Positions 1-10,399 of a stretch of DNA of 64,000 bases are shown in pieces. The notes under the pieces were generated by a model. The model searched no databases and was not told the origin of the DNA. It saw only the letters and a program-made list of their open reading frames with translations. The number at the start of each line of letters is the position of its first letter. The stretch's first letter is position 1. Made by a program: the position numbers and the translations under genes. Source of the stretch: Rhabditoides inermis (taxonomy: Eukaryota; Nematoda; Chromadorea; Rhabditida; Rhabditidae); assembly GCA_963966185.1 (NCBI GenBank), contig CAWZYM010000308.1, positions 124,001 to 188,000 of the forward strand, written 5' to 3'.

Positions 1-56
1 CTTTCCTCTCTTCCTTCTCACCCCTCATTCATTCTCTCTTCATCCCCTTCTCTCTC

Positions 57-95
<39 letters not shown>

Positions 96-106
96 TTTTC
101 TCTCTT

Positions 107-138
<32 letters not shown>

Positions 139-145
139 CCTGTCT
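1..145. repeat. CT/TTC-rich microsatellite
   Basis: Almost pure (CT)n with short T runs at the very left edge. Any ORF read across it is low-complexity and not a protein signal. Similar (CT)n/(GA)n tracts recur throughout the window. Confidence 0.9.
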
Positions 146-582
146 TGTTTTTTTTTCGCGAACCGCGTCCCTGAAACAAGACGTTGTTTATTGATATCAT
201 TGATTATCGATTGATCACTCCGAGCTCACCTGTACTCCTGTACCTGTCGCTGGTAGTCGGACACTTGATGGCTGCAAATTATAATTTTCCGAATATGTAA
301 CAGCTCGAAAATTGTTCATTTTCTAGATTAGTTTCTACACGATATACGAATGCCACATTGTCACATTTTCGAAACAACTGAACCTATGCCAAGGTTGAAA
401 CGTATTTGTTTTCTCTTAGGAAATCCGAAATTTTTGCTCGACAAGAAAGAGGAATTGATTCAGTCCCATAAACGTAAGTTAGTATGTGACTGTGGCGATT
501 TGCGGATGATGCGGATGGAAACCTTTCCTACCCTCTACCCTCCTATACAGATAGGACACGCCGGCCGTTCTTCTCGAGTGCG

Positions 583-633
583 TACACACTCATACTCATA
601 CACACTATCCGTGTGTATGAGTATGAGTGTGTA
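583..633. repeat. perfect inverted repeat (hairpin)
   Basis: The left arm, beginning ACACACTCATACTCATAC, is mirrored exactly by the right arm ending GAGTATGAGTGTGT. The stem is about 23 bp with a 5-base loop (TATCC). It is not inside any gene I can support. Confidence 0.85.
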
Positions 634-1329
634 GGAGGGTGTGCATCCATCCTTCCTCTTCCTTTCCCTTCCCCCTCCCCCCTCCCACCTGTACTGCTCG
701 CCCGCGTCGTCCCCGATCTCCTCCACATGGTGGTGCCGGTGCCTATTCCACCCTCTTCCAGTCTCTACAACTCTCACACGCGGAAATCGCGGAAAGGAAA
801 GTCCAATTCTTAGGGCACAGAAATGGCGCGCCTCCTGCACTCTGCACACCCACCTATGCTGTCTCCCACTCCTGCGACGGGCCCGCTCATCCATGGGGCA
901 GCTCTGGTCGTGTCCCGCCCCTAAAAGACGAATCCTGATGAACATCGCGTTTGGAGCAGCGCCATCCGAATAGCTTTCTCGTACCAGCAAAGTGGGTTTA
1001 CATGAATTCGAGTTGTTTTGTTGCTAGAACGGTTTCACAAGAAATTAGTATTGCAGCCATAGAAGACCCGTTGAGATAATTCCGAGTTGAAACGCAACAT
1101 GCGTAGTAGATAAAGTGATAACAAGGTATTGTGACCTGGTGATAGGCGGGCGCAGCGGGTGCCTCGAAGTAGCTGCTCGGGCGGGGATCCTGCAAGAGTG
1201 TCATGAGTCTGAGAGTCATATGTGATACGTGTCACTGACATAATATGTTGACCCTGTAATGTTTTTGTGCAATTTCTTGCATGAATTCCTATGAACATCA
1301 CCATTCGCATTCGCTTGTCTGTCGGAAGT

Positions 1330-1534
1330 CGAGGTCAGACTTAGACTTACTTAAGTTTTGCTGGCTAAAAACTCTCAGAAACTCAGAAAGATCTCAGAAC
1401 GGCCGCGCACCCTCGGAAAGATCCCCAGAAATGTCCCCAGAAAGATCTCAGAACGCGCGACGCGCCTCCACTCAGAAAGTGTCGTTTTGTTGTTTTGTAT
1501 CATAAAGCGGCCTTTGATACATAATCAGTCTGTC
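1330..1534 (+). mobile_element. MITE-like element, copy 1
   Basis: The element starts with GAGGTCAGACT, contains several CTCAGAAAGATC-type submotifs and GAACGGCCGCGC, and ends near TGATACATAATCAGTCTG. A second copy in the opposite orientation lies at 62759-62942 with the same order of submotifs. Its ends are roughly inverted (GAGGTCAGACT against AGTCTGACCTC). It is too short to encode a transposase, so it would be a non-autonomous DNA element or other dispersed repeat. Confidence 0.6.
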
Positions 1535-2371
1535 ATTGTCTTGATATCCGGTGACAAATTGAGAACGCCTGAATCTGAATATCATGCGTCACACACGTCA
1601 CCCACGTCGCTATATTCCGGAAAGTGGGGATGGTGTCCGGGCGAATGGGAGACGGAAGACAGGACAATGAGAGCCGGACTGGGTAGACTGGGGGCTGAAA
1701 GGAGACATGTTATAGTAATAACATTAATGGTAAGTATGTCAGAGACATGTGCTTGCAGTGTTTGCAGTGCTTTCAGAATTCATTCCCGATAAAGTTGGCG
1801 GTTCTTATAGGTTGTGACAAGTCTGGTATTGTAGTCAATACTCTAACATCGTAGTGCAAAGACGGAGCAAAGGTGGCTTCATTTGACTATCGGGATTCAC
1901 TGTAGTGTATTCTACCGATTGTATTGAAGGGTTTGTATGATTATGTTATGTAGTGGATACGCGAACAAACCTGCTCCATGTACCCGGAGGAGAAGCGTTG
2001 ACATTGTACTGAAAAGAAATGAACCAATCTCTCTTTTTTTGAGACAGTTTAGAAACTATTCTAGCTGACTTGTGAGAGAGAGCGACGAGAGACCACGCGA
2101 CCTTGAGATGCGCATACGGCAGAGCAAGAGAGAGTGGAGAGGGCGGCGAGAGAGTCGGTGTGATTTCCCCATTTCGGAATTACAGCGATTAGAACCTATT
2201 TGTCCTTAGAGACTACAATCGTGGCTACGTTACCACATGCCAGTGAACAGTTCATCGGACAGTTTGAAAATTCGAATCACTCTTTTGTGCAGATGGTGGA
2301 CTATATGTTTCACTGACCAAGATTGAAATATTGCATTTTGTTGCGCAATGACGCATGATAGTGTCATACGA

Positions 2372-2890
2372 ATACAGTGGCGGCCAAAAGGTATCACCTT
2401 TTGGTTTTTGCTCTCTAAAACTATTCAAATAAAAGATAGAGCTCCCATCTTTCGCACACCGTTTTCTGGACTCCATTCGGACCTAATACCATGTTCCATA
2501 TTCATCCCCCTCTGTTCTCTCGGTTACAGTAGGCGGATTACTGTATTCACGAAATCATCATTTTCTCGTTTTTAACTTTGAAAAATTCCTGTGACCAAAC
2601 CACATTTCCAAAAAAGTTCTACCCACCATTTTTGGGTATAACCATTCAACCTTTCATTGGGTATCCAAAAACACCTTGATTTCTTATTACATGATTGATT
2701 ACTTGAACTTAAATAAGCAGTAAAAAAACAACATCAAAAAATGCAAAACTCTTATTTTAACAAAGCCTAACTATACTATAAAATGATATGATGGTCTGAA
2801 ACTCTCTCAGTACTTCGTTGGGTGTCCCTTGTTCACGATAACGGCCTGGCAGCGGCGGGGCATCGAATCGATCAGCTTGTGGACGATCAG
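2372..2890 (+). mobile_element. Tc1/mariner-like remnant
   Basis: The sequence TACAGTGGCGGCCAAAAGG at about 2374 resembles the terminal repeat of Tc1-family transposons, which begin with TACAGTGCTGGCCAAA in C. elegans, after a TA target. Downstream sequence up to ~2890 is AT-rich and ends in a segment resembling transposon-flanking sequence. I found no matching opposite terminus and no transposase ORF, so this is at most a truncated copy. Confidence 0.4.
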
Positions 2891-2910
2891 CCACTGATGT
2901 TGTTTCAGAA

Positions 2911-3597
2911 ATTGGTATTTTATATATTCAATGAGCTAACGGACGAGTTGATGGGAAGCGAGCGTACGTTTCCGGATCCGGAATCGCTTTACGTTGCTCT
3001 CAACGCTGTTTGCTGCGTCGCTCGGCCCAGTGAACTACAAATCGTGAGCAGCCATGCACATATTTTCTAGACATTCACTTGTTTCTAGCATGGTGCCACG
3101 TCTTCTAGCGTCCAAGAACTCCACTGTGCCATAGAGTCCTGCGATTCTCTCACAATCTCCACTCGCAATTTGACTGTTACCGGTGGGTTTAATGTTTCAG
3201 ATGTTTTGTCAAATATATTATCTCGCTACACTCCAACTCAAGTGAATTTGAAATACTCTGAATGCACTTATGACAAAGGTAATATCTCCTGCATGCATAC
3301 AGATATGTGTTCATACGCAATTTCAGAGTTATTTTTGCCTCGCATGAATGTCTCCGATCTGAAGATCTTCTGCTTCTCGTTTGCCAGTGATATGGATCCG
3401 AGATACTTGTGCGTAGACGACACTTGGTTCGATAGTTTTCGCGGAGACTTCCTTTATCTGGATACTAATTACCGCACTCGAATCACTACACAAGCGATCA
3501 ACCGATATGTCAAGGTAAGTAAAAGAAAGATACTTGTCAATGACATTCGTGTAATGTTTCAGCGCATCCAGTCAAAAGAAATCTATGCTACTATGTA
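2911..3597 (+). CDS. unrecognised multi-exon protein, 5' part
   Basis: Four exons join consistently: about 2911-3042, 3090-3279, 3328-3513 and 3562-3597. Each is bounded by cag/tag acceptors and gt donors with compatible phase. The product has many Ser/Thr and Cys, several potential N-glycosylation sites (NLT, NVS) and a segment near its end (YLDTNYRTRITTQAINRY) that loosely recalls the C-terminal half of nematode F-box-associated proteins. I do not recognise it with confidence. The start codon is not located; the first exon follows the Tc1-like remnant. The reading frame closes at 3595-3597, yet good coding sequence continues downstream in other frames, so the gene may be broken or mis-spliced in my model. 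Confidence 0.45.
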
Positions 3598-3689
3598 GCA
3601 TCGCTATAAGTTTTTCGACTGACCGCAATGCCGAACAAGTGAGAATATTGAAAATTGTATGATACATGACACGAATACCGCGATGTTCA

Positions 3690-4156
3690 GGCTCTTGACG
3701 AAATTCTGTCCGGAGTACCCTCCCGACGTCTGAAAGCACGCAAATATAAGATGTTTCTGAATGGATGCAAGTATACGGCCCGCGTGACTGAACCCGTTTC
3801 ACATAGAGGATTGTGAGTTTCTCAGAATCGTTGCTTACGGAAAATACATCGGAATCGGAATATTTATCTCGAATCAAATAGCACATTACAATTATGTAAA
3901 TTACGGCAAGGTTACGGTAAAATACAGTAATGCAACGCCTACTGCGAGTCCCAATAACACGAATTTCGGTAGTCCCGTGGATGCGTACGTGCTATTGGTG
4001 GTGCTTGTCATCCCCTGCTTGCGGCTTCTGGGGAAGTTTCAATCTCGGCGGCGGAAGATCCGGGCTTCAACGATCGATCGCGAAGAGACGTCTCCGAGAG
4101 TTTCATCGTCTTCGAGGATTCCCCTCCAGACTCAATGCCGTAGATGTAGAGAGTAG
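3690..4156 (+). pseudogene. possible 3' part with transmembrane tail, frames inconsistent
   Basis: Two open segments follow the gene above. One (3690-3816) follows a clean ttcag acceptor and ends in TGA. The other (about 3785-4156) is in a different frame and encodes an extracellular-looking Asn/Thr-rich stretch, a hydrophobic segment (DAYVLLVVLVIPCLRLL) and a basic Ser/Arg-rich tail, the layout of a single-pass membrane protein. I could not find splice sites that join these to each other or to 2911-3597 without a stop. Either the gene is decaying by frameshift or an unusual splice is missed. Confidence 0.35.
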
Positions 4157-4159
4157 CAA

Positions 4160-4930
4160 AATCGAGTACCAGTCCGGTTAGTGTCCTCCGCCGCACAGCA
4201 TTGTTCAGGGGTCGGGGGAATTAAGGGGAAGGCACGCGACCGCGCGCTAGCAGAGAAAGGAAAGGAATGTCGGTAGTCCCGGAAAATACATACTGTTGAT
4301 TATATTTCTTTAGCATCTTCGAGCTTCGGAACTACTGAATGAAACAAGATTTTTGTGTATCGACAATACGTTTATTACGTGGTTTCTGTTTTTTTGTTGT
4401 TGTAATTTTTATGTTGTTGTGAAAGATGTATTTCCTTGAGTGAAAAAAACGATCCAATCGATGTAATTTCATGCTTCTTTTGGCATCTGACAACCATAAT
4501 TACCGATATGTGAGTCTTTTTTTCAGTGGTGATGTGATTGAAAAAAAACAATTTGCGTTGTAAGGTGTATGTTATTATGGACTTTTCTTCTTTCTTGTGT
4601 ATATAAAGACATAACAGATAACAGAATAAAAGTAATTTTACATGAACATGCAAAACTTCTATATTTGAACAAACAACATTCATTTGGAAACACCCGCCAA
4701 ATACTGAGGCGGCGCCGCGTGGCGGTTGCGCCGACTGACTAACGGTTTTTATTGACTTTTTTGAAATCCATGTCATTCGCACGATTCATAACTAACACAT
4801 TTAAACTATATATCCGCCGAACATTCGGATCAGTGAATATGAATTCAGAATATACGCTACCTTTAACAGATAATAACTATGTATATACCCGTGAACCACA
4901 ACTTCCATCAGACAAAGCGTTTTATTGACA
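4160..4930. other. intergenic, AT-rich
   Basis: No gene, RNA or clear repeat is visible. It separates the end of the membrane-protein region from the convergent 3' end of the C-type lectin gene. Confidence 0.5.
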
Positions 4931-4933
4931 CAC

Positions 4934-6720
4934 TCAGTAGTTGGCAGCCTTCTTGCACACGTAGGTGTTGCTGTCATCGCGACTCACCGCCACCCATTCA
5001 CGACGGTCCTTCTGAAAGAAGAGGGAGTGAAAGCGACAAGAGGGTGGGAGAGAGGAGAACAAGTCAGCAACATGATACCGCACGTTTTGTCGGACGTAGA
5101 AGGATACGTCGTTGGTGGGTGCGGAGATGGGGTTCCATCCGTAGTCGACCGGCGTGTTGTCAGTGTTATGCCACTCGTCATCGACGACAGAGTACGAGAT
5201 AGACGTCCACATATAGTTGTTCAGGATCATTCCTGCAACCGCACACACATTTAGGAACTGTCGCTGTGTCAGTCGAAACGTTTCGGAGTACATCCGATCA
5301 AGTGAATTCCCAGCACGACGCCTTACCGTTGATGAAGTTGGATTCTGCCTGGCTGTGAATGGACGCGAGATGGGCGCTCACATTTGCGCATAGCGACTCT
5401 GCCACAGAGAACGCGCGAACGTCCTCCCAGTGAGCCTGAAGAGAGAGAGAGTCATCATCTACTATTGAACTATGATTTTTTTCTACATGAATACACTATG
5501 ACCAACACAAATACAGGTATACAGGATTGTATAAAAAACAACGTTGCGTTGAAAACGGAGAATTAAAAAGCATTACTTAAATTGAAAGAATGAATCGATA
5601 TACCCTGTAGCAGCTATCGGTAGGCGCGTAGTACTCCCAGTACTGGTCACACTTGGGCTGAAAAGAACGAAAGTGAGAGAGGGAAGAGAGAGAGGAGGGA
5701 GAAAGGGAAAGAGAGAAATAGAGAGAGAGAGAGAGAGAAGGGGGAGAGAGACGTACCTTGTAGGGAGTAGGTGTGGGCATGGGAGTGGTGGGCAGAGTCG
5801 GGCAGGTCACTGTGGCGTTGGGGTTGAATGCGGGCGAGACGCAGACGTACGGCTTGGCCGACTGAAACTTCTTTCTCCCCCCCTCTCTCTCTCACCCCCC
5901 CCCCCTTCTCTCTCTCTCTCTCTCCCTCCCCCTCTCTCTCCCTCAATCCCTCTCCTCTCACCCCGCAGTCCTGTGCCTGCCACTTTCCTCCGTGCACCTG
6001 CATTGCCATACACGAGTGGTTGCCGTCTGCAGCACCCGGCTGACCTGAAACTGACCTGTTTACAAACTTGCATATCAAAAGAACAACCACACAATGTAGT
6101 TATTAGTTATGTAATGAATGTAATGATTTTCACAGCGAAATCAAACGTTTCTTCTCACAGTATACATGTACGTTTCACAATAGCTACATTTCTAATGCCT
6201 AGTTTGCCTCTGTAATATCATTGAGTCATTCCCACCAATTATGTTATGTAATCGGAAAAGTCTCGCTTTCACCCACCGGGAGCCCAGTGTGTGTATGTGA
6301 GGGCAGTCCAGTCTGCCCACATCCACTCTCCCTGATGCCAGCTGCTACCCACCCAGAAATCGTCCGTCGTCAGCATGTGCGGAGCGAGTCCTGAACTAAT
6401 CGAGTAGAAACAGTTCAAAGTTCTTCGGTATATGTGTTTAGTGGGTCTGTGCTATTCTTCTCACCAGCGATGTAAACATTTTCGAATGCACTGCCGATCT
6501 TGGAAAGGCTTCCGCCCTTGGAGACACAGTCGCGAGCTGCTTGCACGAAGGAGAGGGGAGTGGTGGAGAACTGGATAGGAGAGTTGCACACATTGTCCAT
6601 GAACTGACAACTGATACTCACAGATATGCACTCGTCGGTGAGCTCATTGTAGTCTCCTCCGCGGGGACAGGGATCGGCAAGGGAGAGGGCCGCTGAAGAG
6701 AGGAGGAGAAGGAGCAACAT
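4934..6720 (-). CDS. secreted C-type lectin with two CTLDs
   Basis: Eight exons on the minus strand splice in phase: 6720-6465, 6390-6277, 6044-5962, 5861-5757, 5657-5604, 5435-5327, 5232-5108 and 5011-4934. They give about 307 residues. The ATG lies one base after ttcag, a likely trans-splice acceptor. Residues 1-15 are a Leu-rich signal peptide. The first C-type lectin domain carries FWVGSSW, WADW, an HWAPGQP stretch and a closing AKPYVC. A short Thr/Pro linker follows, then a second domain opening with KCDQYWEYY and ending YVCKKAANY. The calcium-site Glu-Pro-Asn or Gln-Pro-Asp triad is only partly present (GQP then GA), so sugar binding is uncertain. Nematode lectins of this type are often intestinal and induced by microbes, which is family knowledge rather than something seen here. 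Confidence 0.9.
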
Positions 6721-6840
6721 CCTGAAACACTGTGATGATGACAGCTGCAGAAGGAGAAGGGCGGTAAGAAAATAAGCATCATGATTATATCTGTAAAAGA
6801 ACAAAAAAAAGTGAATGCGTACCTATGATCGCGGCGGTTC

Positions 6841-6922
6841 TTTATAAGCCAGTTGAAGCTCGCGGCTGCAGCAGCCGTTTGTAGTCTTATCACATGCAAG
6901 TGATCTAGCATGATTGCTTATC
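6841..6922 (-). promoter_or_regulatory. lectin promoter: TATA box and two GATA motifs
   Basis: Upstream of the lectin ATG there is a TATA-like TTTATAAG (read as CTTATAAA on the gene strand) at 6841-6848. CTTATC (GATAAG on the gene strand) occurs at 6886-6891 and 6917-6922. GATA sites are the classic intestinal ELT-2 type elements in nematodes. Confidence 0.45.
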
Positions 6923-6924
6923 GC

Positions 6925-7985
6925 AAGTCTGCGGCGGCCCTTGGACCCTCATGCTAGCATCATTCTTGGTGAGTCATTGTTCAATGGTCTTTAAAATTTT
7001 GTGGGTATTCTAGAATCACCAATATGAATATCCAGTTGCGTTGTCACCTAAGTCACCATAAAAGCTATTAACATCTCTCCTCTTCCGGAACAAACCCTCA
7101 AGCTGACTGAGTGTCCCAGAGAACCGCAAGGATGCACAGTCTCCTCTGAGAGGATGATTCGAGATGGTTGTTGAACACGACTCCCTCTTTCTTTATCACT
7201 ATCACGTCATCTTCGTCGCTGATCAAAGCGACTTCGACTGTCACCGGACGAGACAAACTCGGATGCCCGGTTTGTCTCATCACCGGACGAGACAAACTCG
7301 GATGCTGGCAAAACATCTGCCACGGTACCGGATTCTGTTCCGTTCGGGAGATATCGACCGATTTTGTTTTTGAAGAATTGTACAATTTGAGTGAATTGCC
7401 CCGGAGTTTTCAACCGCACATCATAGTGTGCTTTAGTAAGCAGGTGTACTTGGTAAACTGGCGTTGTACCTTTTCCAATGCAAATGTGTTTTTTTCGGAG
7501 TTTCCTAAAAGAACAGCCCGAGTTCGGCCATTTCCTATTCGGCTCCCGCCGAACTGTCGGTCGTTCGGTCATTCCGAAATCATTTTTAAAAAATGACCGT
7601 TTCGGAAAACGAACCATACTCTAAGGGTGGCTGTTGCAGTATGATTTCAAGTCATCGGATGACCGAGTGCTAGAGAAGGCCAAATGAAAGACGGTAAAGA
7701 AGCATAATGTTTATATATTCCGTTTGCATTCAGCTCAACATTTTTTGTCAAAAACATTATGTTGACCAATAGTTCTACAGTACCCTGAAGTCGAAATGCT
7801 GGCACCACATCTAGCTAGCGTAGTGGCAACGCGCTCGCTTGAAAAGAGTACGTTCAATTTGAAAATCTCATCGAAAAGACTTTGATCTTTTTCTAACCTC
7901 CCTAATGTCTCTCGTGAAAAGCGTAAAACTCATATGCGAGCCCACTATATCACATAATGTTTATATCACATCTTCAAAAAGGAAG
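6925..7985. other. intergenic region with short direct repeat
   Basis: No supported gene. A 26-base direct repeat (TCACCGGACGAGACAAACTC and following bases) occurs at 7241-7266 and 7280-7305, with a partial inverted copy between the two. A tRNA-like sequence lies at 7806-7866. Confidence 0.5.
7806..7866 (+). other. tRNA-like sequence (A box and B box)
   Basis: TAGCGTAGTGGCAACGC resembles a Pol III A box or tRNA D-arm, and ACGTTCAATTT about 30 bases later resembles a B box or T-loop. Stems are poor, so this is a tRNA-derived fragment or pseudogene, not a functional tRNA. Confidence 0.35.
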
Positions 7986-8034
7986 AGAAAGCATGTATGA
8001 TTTAGAGTAGTGAGAGCGGTTGTTGTTTGTTGTT

Positions 8035-8721
8035 TCATCTGCAGCAGTAGCACCTTCCTCCAGCCATGTGTGGGAAGGAGAAGCGCTGACCCTGGAACAA
8101 GTGTGTAAGGCTGACCACCCCCATCCCCCTTCTCTCTCTCCCTCCCTTCCTCCCTCCTTCCTTCCCTCGTTCGCTCACTCCCTCCCTCCTTCTTTCCCTC
8201 CCTCCCTCCCTCCTTCACTCCCTCTCTCTCCCTCTCTCCCCCCCCCTCTCTCTCTCTCTCTCGCACCTCATTCGCACACCGCGAGTCCCTCTTCTTCCAG
8301 TTGTTCTTCCAGCACCCGTTCAGCGGCTGTCCCGAAGCAACGCACCCGTCGCAGTTGAACAGACAACGGAAGTCGGTAGACTGAAACAGTACTGTGACCC
8401 CGCATGCACATTGAACTTGAACTATAGGGGAAAGTGCACGTCGTTGAACTGCTACTCACATAGCAGCTATACATCAAACGACCATGTGCACTTCCTTCCT
8501 ACTATCCTTTGAATGCCTCTCACCAATCCGAGTGTCGCTGCTCCGAGCACGGCGCCGACGTTGCGTGCGCGGCGAACCGGCGGCTGCTCCGACTGCTCCA
8601 CCTTCTGCTCCAATCGCTCCTCCTTCTGCTCCAACAGCTCCTCCTTCTGCTCCCGCTTCTCCAAAGCTTGTCCAGCCAATACTAGTGCAACAAGCACGAG
8701 AATGATGGTGGGGAGATGCAT
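8035..8721 (-). CDS. defensin-like cysteine-rich prepropeptide, copy 1
   Basis: Three exons, 8721-8524, 8380-8267 and 8091-8035, all in phase 0, give about 122 residues. Residues 1-19 form a signal peptide (MHLPTIILVLVALVLAGQA). A Glu/Gln/Lys-rich propeptide follows and ends in RRAR, a dibasic or furin-type cleavage site. The remaining ~70 residues are cationic and contain eight cysteines in the pattern C-x3-C-x2-C-x9-C-x11-C-x15-C-x1-C-C, ending CYCCR. This organisation is that of a secreted antimicrobial or defensin-like peptide precursor, but I do not recognise the family. The second intron contains a long (CT/CCT)n tract on the + strand. Coding sequence matches copy 2 except for at least one silent change (CAC against CAT). 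Confidence 0.75.
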
Positions 8722-8752
8722 GCTGGGTTGACTTCTTTCTTTCCCACAACCT

Positions 8753-8828
8753 TATTTATACTCCTACCGCAGGTTCAGGTATGTGCGTTATCGGAAAAAG
8801 CTTATCACAAACAAACAAGCATGATAAG
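8753..8828 (-). promoter_or_regulatory. promoter of peptide copy 1
   Basis: On the gene strand there is TATAAATA (8753-8760), about 35 bases before the ATG. GATA-type motifs lie at 8788-8793, 8801-8806 and 8822-8828. The same set is mirrored upstream of copy 2. Confidence 0.5.
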
Positions 8829-8940
8829 TTGACGGATATGTGAACCATAGACGGCAGTTTGAGTTAGTGCAGTGACTAATCCATATGTGTTTGTCAGTAA
8901 GCATGTGTTTTTCACAAACACATCTGACATTTGGAGAAAG

Positions 8941-9519
8941 GACATCATCTTTACTTGCACACAAAGGTTTTTGTTTTAGTGCTAGTTGTTAAAGGCACAG
9001 GGGCGTTTAGAATTACCAAAGTTCATCGAAATGCACTCTCGAAATCTTTGCAAAAGTGATTGCAAATAGCGGGAATCGAACCGGCATAGCATGGTCCGTG
9101 AACCGTGAGCGTTACCACAACACTACAACGACATGTGCTGTCGAACTCGTATCGACGAGATGCGCACAGAGCTCAACTTTCCGATATGAATTTTTTTTCT
9201 TCGATTGTTTCGTGTTTCCGTGGGTCAAGCAATGAAACAAAGTCAAAAACTAAGCGCCACTAAGCCTTTAAGTTGTTTTCTGCATTTTGCAGCTTCGCAT
9301 CTCAGCAAAGAAATACGTCACTTGACGACGTCAGGTCTGTAGTGGTGAACGAATGCATGGAAAGGAAAGGTGTGATCGTGAAAGGAGTCAAGAATGCATC
9401 CGCCACGACTTGACGTCGTCAAGTTGCAGAGCTGCGAAATACGAAAAACAGCTAAAACAAAACCTCTGTCCCTTTGTGCGCAGGTAAAAAATCGGAATAA
9501 CTTCAGTACTTCAGTTGTC
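8941..9519. other. spacer of the inverted repeat
   Basis: No gene is supported. It holds a tRNA-like sequence at 9066-9140 (minus). It also holds a short palindromic stretch around 9406-9424 (ACTTGACGTCGTCAAGT), which resembles CACTTGACGACGTCAGG at about 9319. Some diverged homology to the arms persists at both edges. Confidence 0.5.
9066..9140 (-). other. tRNA-like sequence
   Basis: On the minus strand GTAGTGTTGTGGTAACGC resembles an A box or D-arm and GGTTCGATTCC is a good B box or T-loop, spaced as in a tRNA. The acceptor and anticodon stems are weak, so a tRNA pseudogene or tRNA-derived repeat is likelier than an active gene. Confidence 0.45.
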
Positions 9520-9612
9520 ATGTTTGTGAAAGGTGTGTTCATGATTGACAATACATATGGATTAGTCACTGCACTAACTCAAACTGCCGTCTATGGTTCA
9601 CATATCCGTCAA

Positions 9613-9688
9613 CTTATCATGCTTGTTTGTTTGTGATAAGCTTTTTCCGATAACGCACATACCTGAACCTGCGGTAGGAGTATAAATA
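9613..9688 (+). promoter_or_regulatory. promoter of peptide copy 2
   Basis: TATAAATA lies at 9681-9688, with GATA-type sites CTTATC (9613-9618), TGATAAG (9634-9640) and CGATAA (9649-9654). The layout is the mirror image of the copy 1 promoter. Confidence 0.5.
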
Positions 9689-9719
9689 AGGTTGTGGGAA
9701 AGAAAGAAGTCAACCCAGC

Positions 9720-10354
9720 ATGCATCTCCCCACCATCATTCTCGTGCTTGTTGCACTAGTATTGGCTGGACAAGCTTTGGAGAAGCGGGAGCAGAAGGAG
9801 GAGCTGTTGGAGCAGAAGGAGGAGCGATTGGAGCAGAAGGTGGAGCAGTCGGAGCAGCCGCCGGTTCGCCGCGCACGCAACGTCGGCGCCGTGCTCGGAG
9901 CAGCGACACTCGGATTGGTGAGAGGCATTCAAAGGATAGTAGGAAGGAAGTGCACATGGTCGTTTGATGTATAGCTGCTATGTGAGTAGCAGTTCAACGA
10001 CGTGCACTTTCCCCTATAGTTCAAGTTCAATGTGCATGCGGGGTCACAGTACTGTTTCAGTCTACCGACTTCCGTTGTCTGTTCAACTGCGACGGGTGCG
10101 TTGCTTCGGGACAGCCGCTGAACGGGTGCTGGAAGAACAACTGGAAGAAGAGGGACTCGCGGTGTGCGAATGAGGTGCGAGAGAGAGAGAGAGAGGGGGG
10201 GGGAGAGAGGGAGAGAGAGGGAGTGAAGGAGGGAGGGAGGGAGGGAGGGAGAGAGAGAAGGGGGATGGGGGTGGTCAGCCTTACACACTTGTTCCAGGGT
10301 CAGCGCTTCTCCTTCCCACATATGGCTGGAGGAAGGTGCTACTGCTGCAGATGA
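9720..10354 (+). CDS. defensin-like cysteine-rich prepropeptide, copy 2
   Basis: Three exons, 9720-9917, 10061-10174 and 10298-10354, are in phase 0 with consensus donors (gtgaga, gtgcga) and acceptors (tttcag, ttccag). They predict the same ~122-residue precursor as copy 1: signal peptide, charged Glu/Gln/Lys propeptide, RRAR cleavage site and an eight-cysteine cationic mature part. If exon 1 is not spliced, an 84-residue read-through form ending at 9974 results. The spliced form is preferred because the cysteine-rich second and third exons are both framed by good splice sites. It is transcribed away from copy 1, and the two promoters face each other across the spacer. Confidence 0.75.
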
Positions 10355-10399
10355 AACAACAAACAACAACCGCTCTCACTACAACACACATGCTTACAC

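Larger units (their letters stand above)
146..2280. other. non-coding region, no supported gene
   Basis: ORFs here are short, overlap on both strands and have no splice-consistent partners or recognisable domains. It holds the hairpin at 583-633, the inverted-repeat element at 1330-1534 and a GA-rich stretch at 2070-2160. No gene is supported. Confidence 0.6.
7990..8940. repeat. left arm of large inverted repeat
   Basis: This arm is the reverse complement of about 9520-10400, nearly identical over the gene and its promoter. At the inner end (about 8886-8940) and the outer end (about 7970-8005) the match fades by small changes. The purine/pyrimidine tract in the second intron differs in length between arms. 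Confidence 0.9.

Noticed and set aside
535..990. 151-codon minus-strand ORF
   Set aside because: It is low complexity, overlaps the perfect hairpin, and has no domain or splice context.
5673..6215. 180-codon + strand ORF
   Set aside because: It crosses GA/CT tracts antisense to the C-type lectin exons.
9929..10369. 146-codon minus ORF with several cysteines across the right palindrome arm
   Set aside because: It reads through a poly-pyrimidine tract and is antisense to the spliced peptide gene; the sense exons have a signal peptide and good splice sites.
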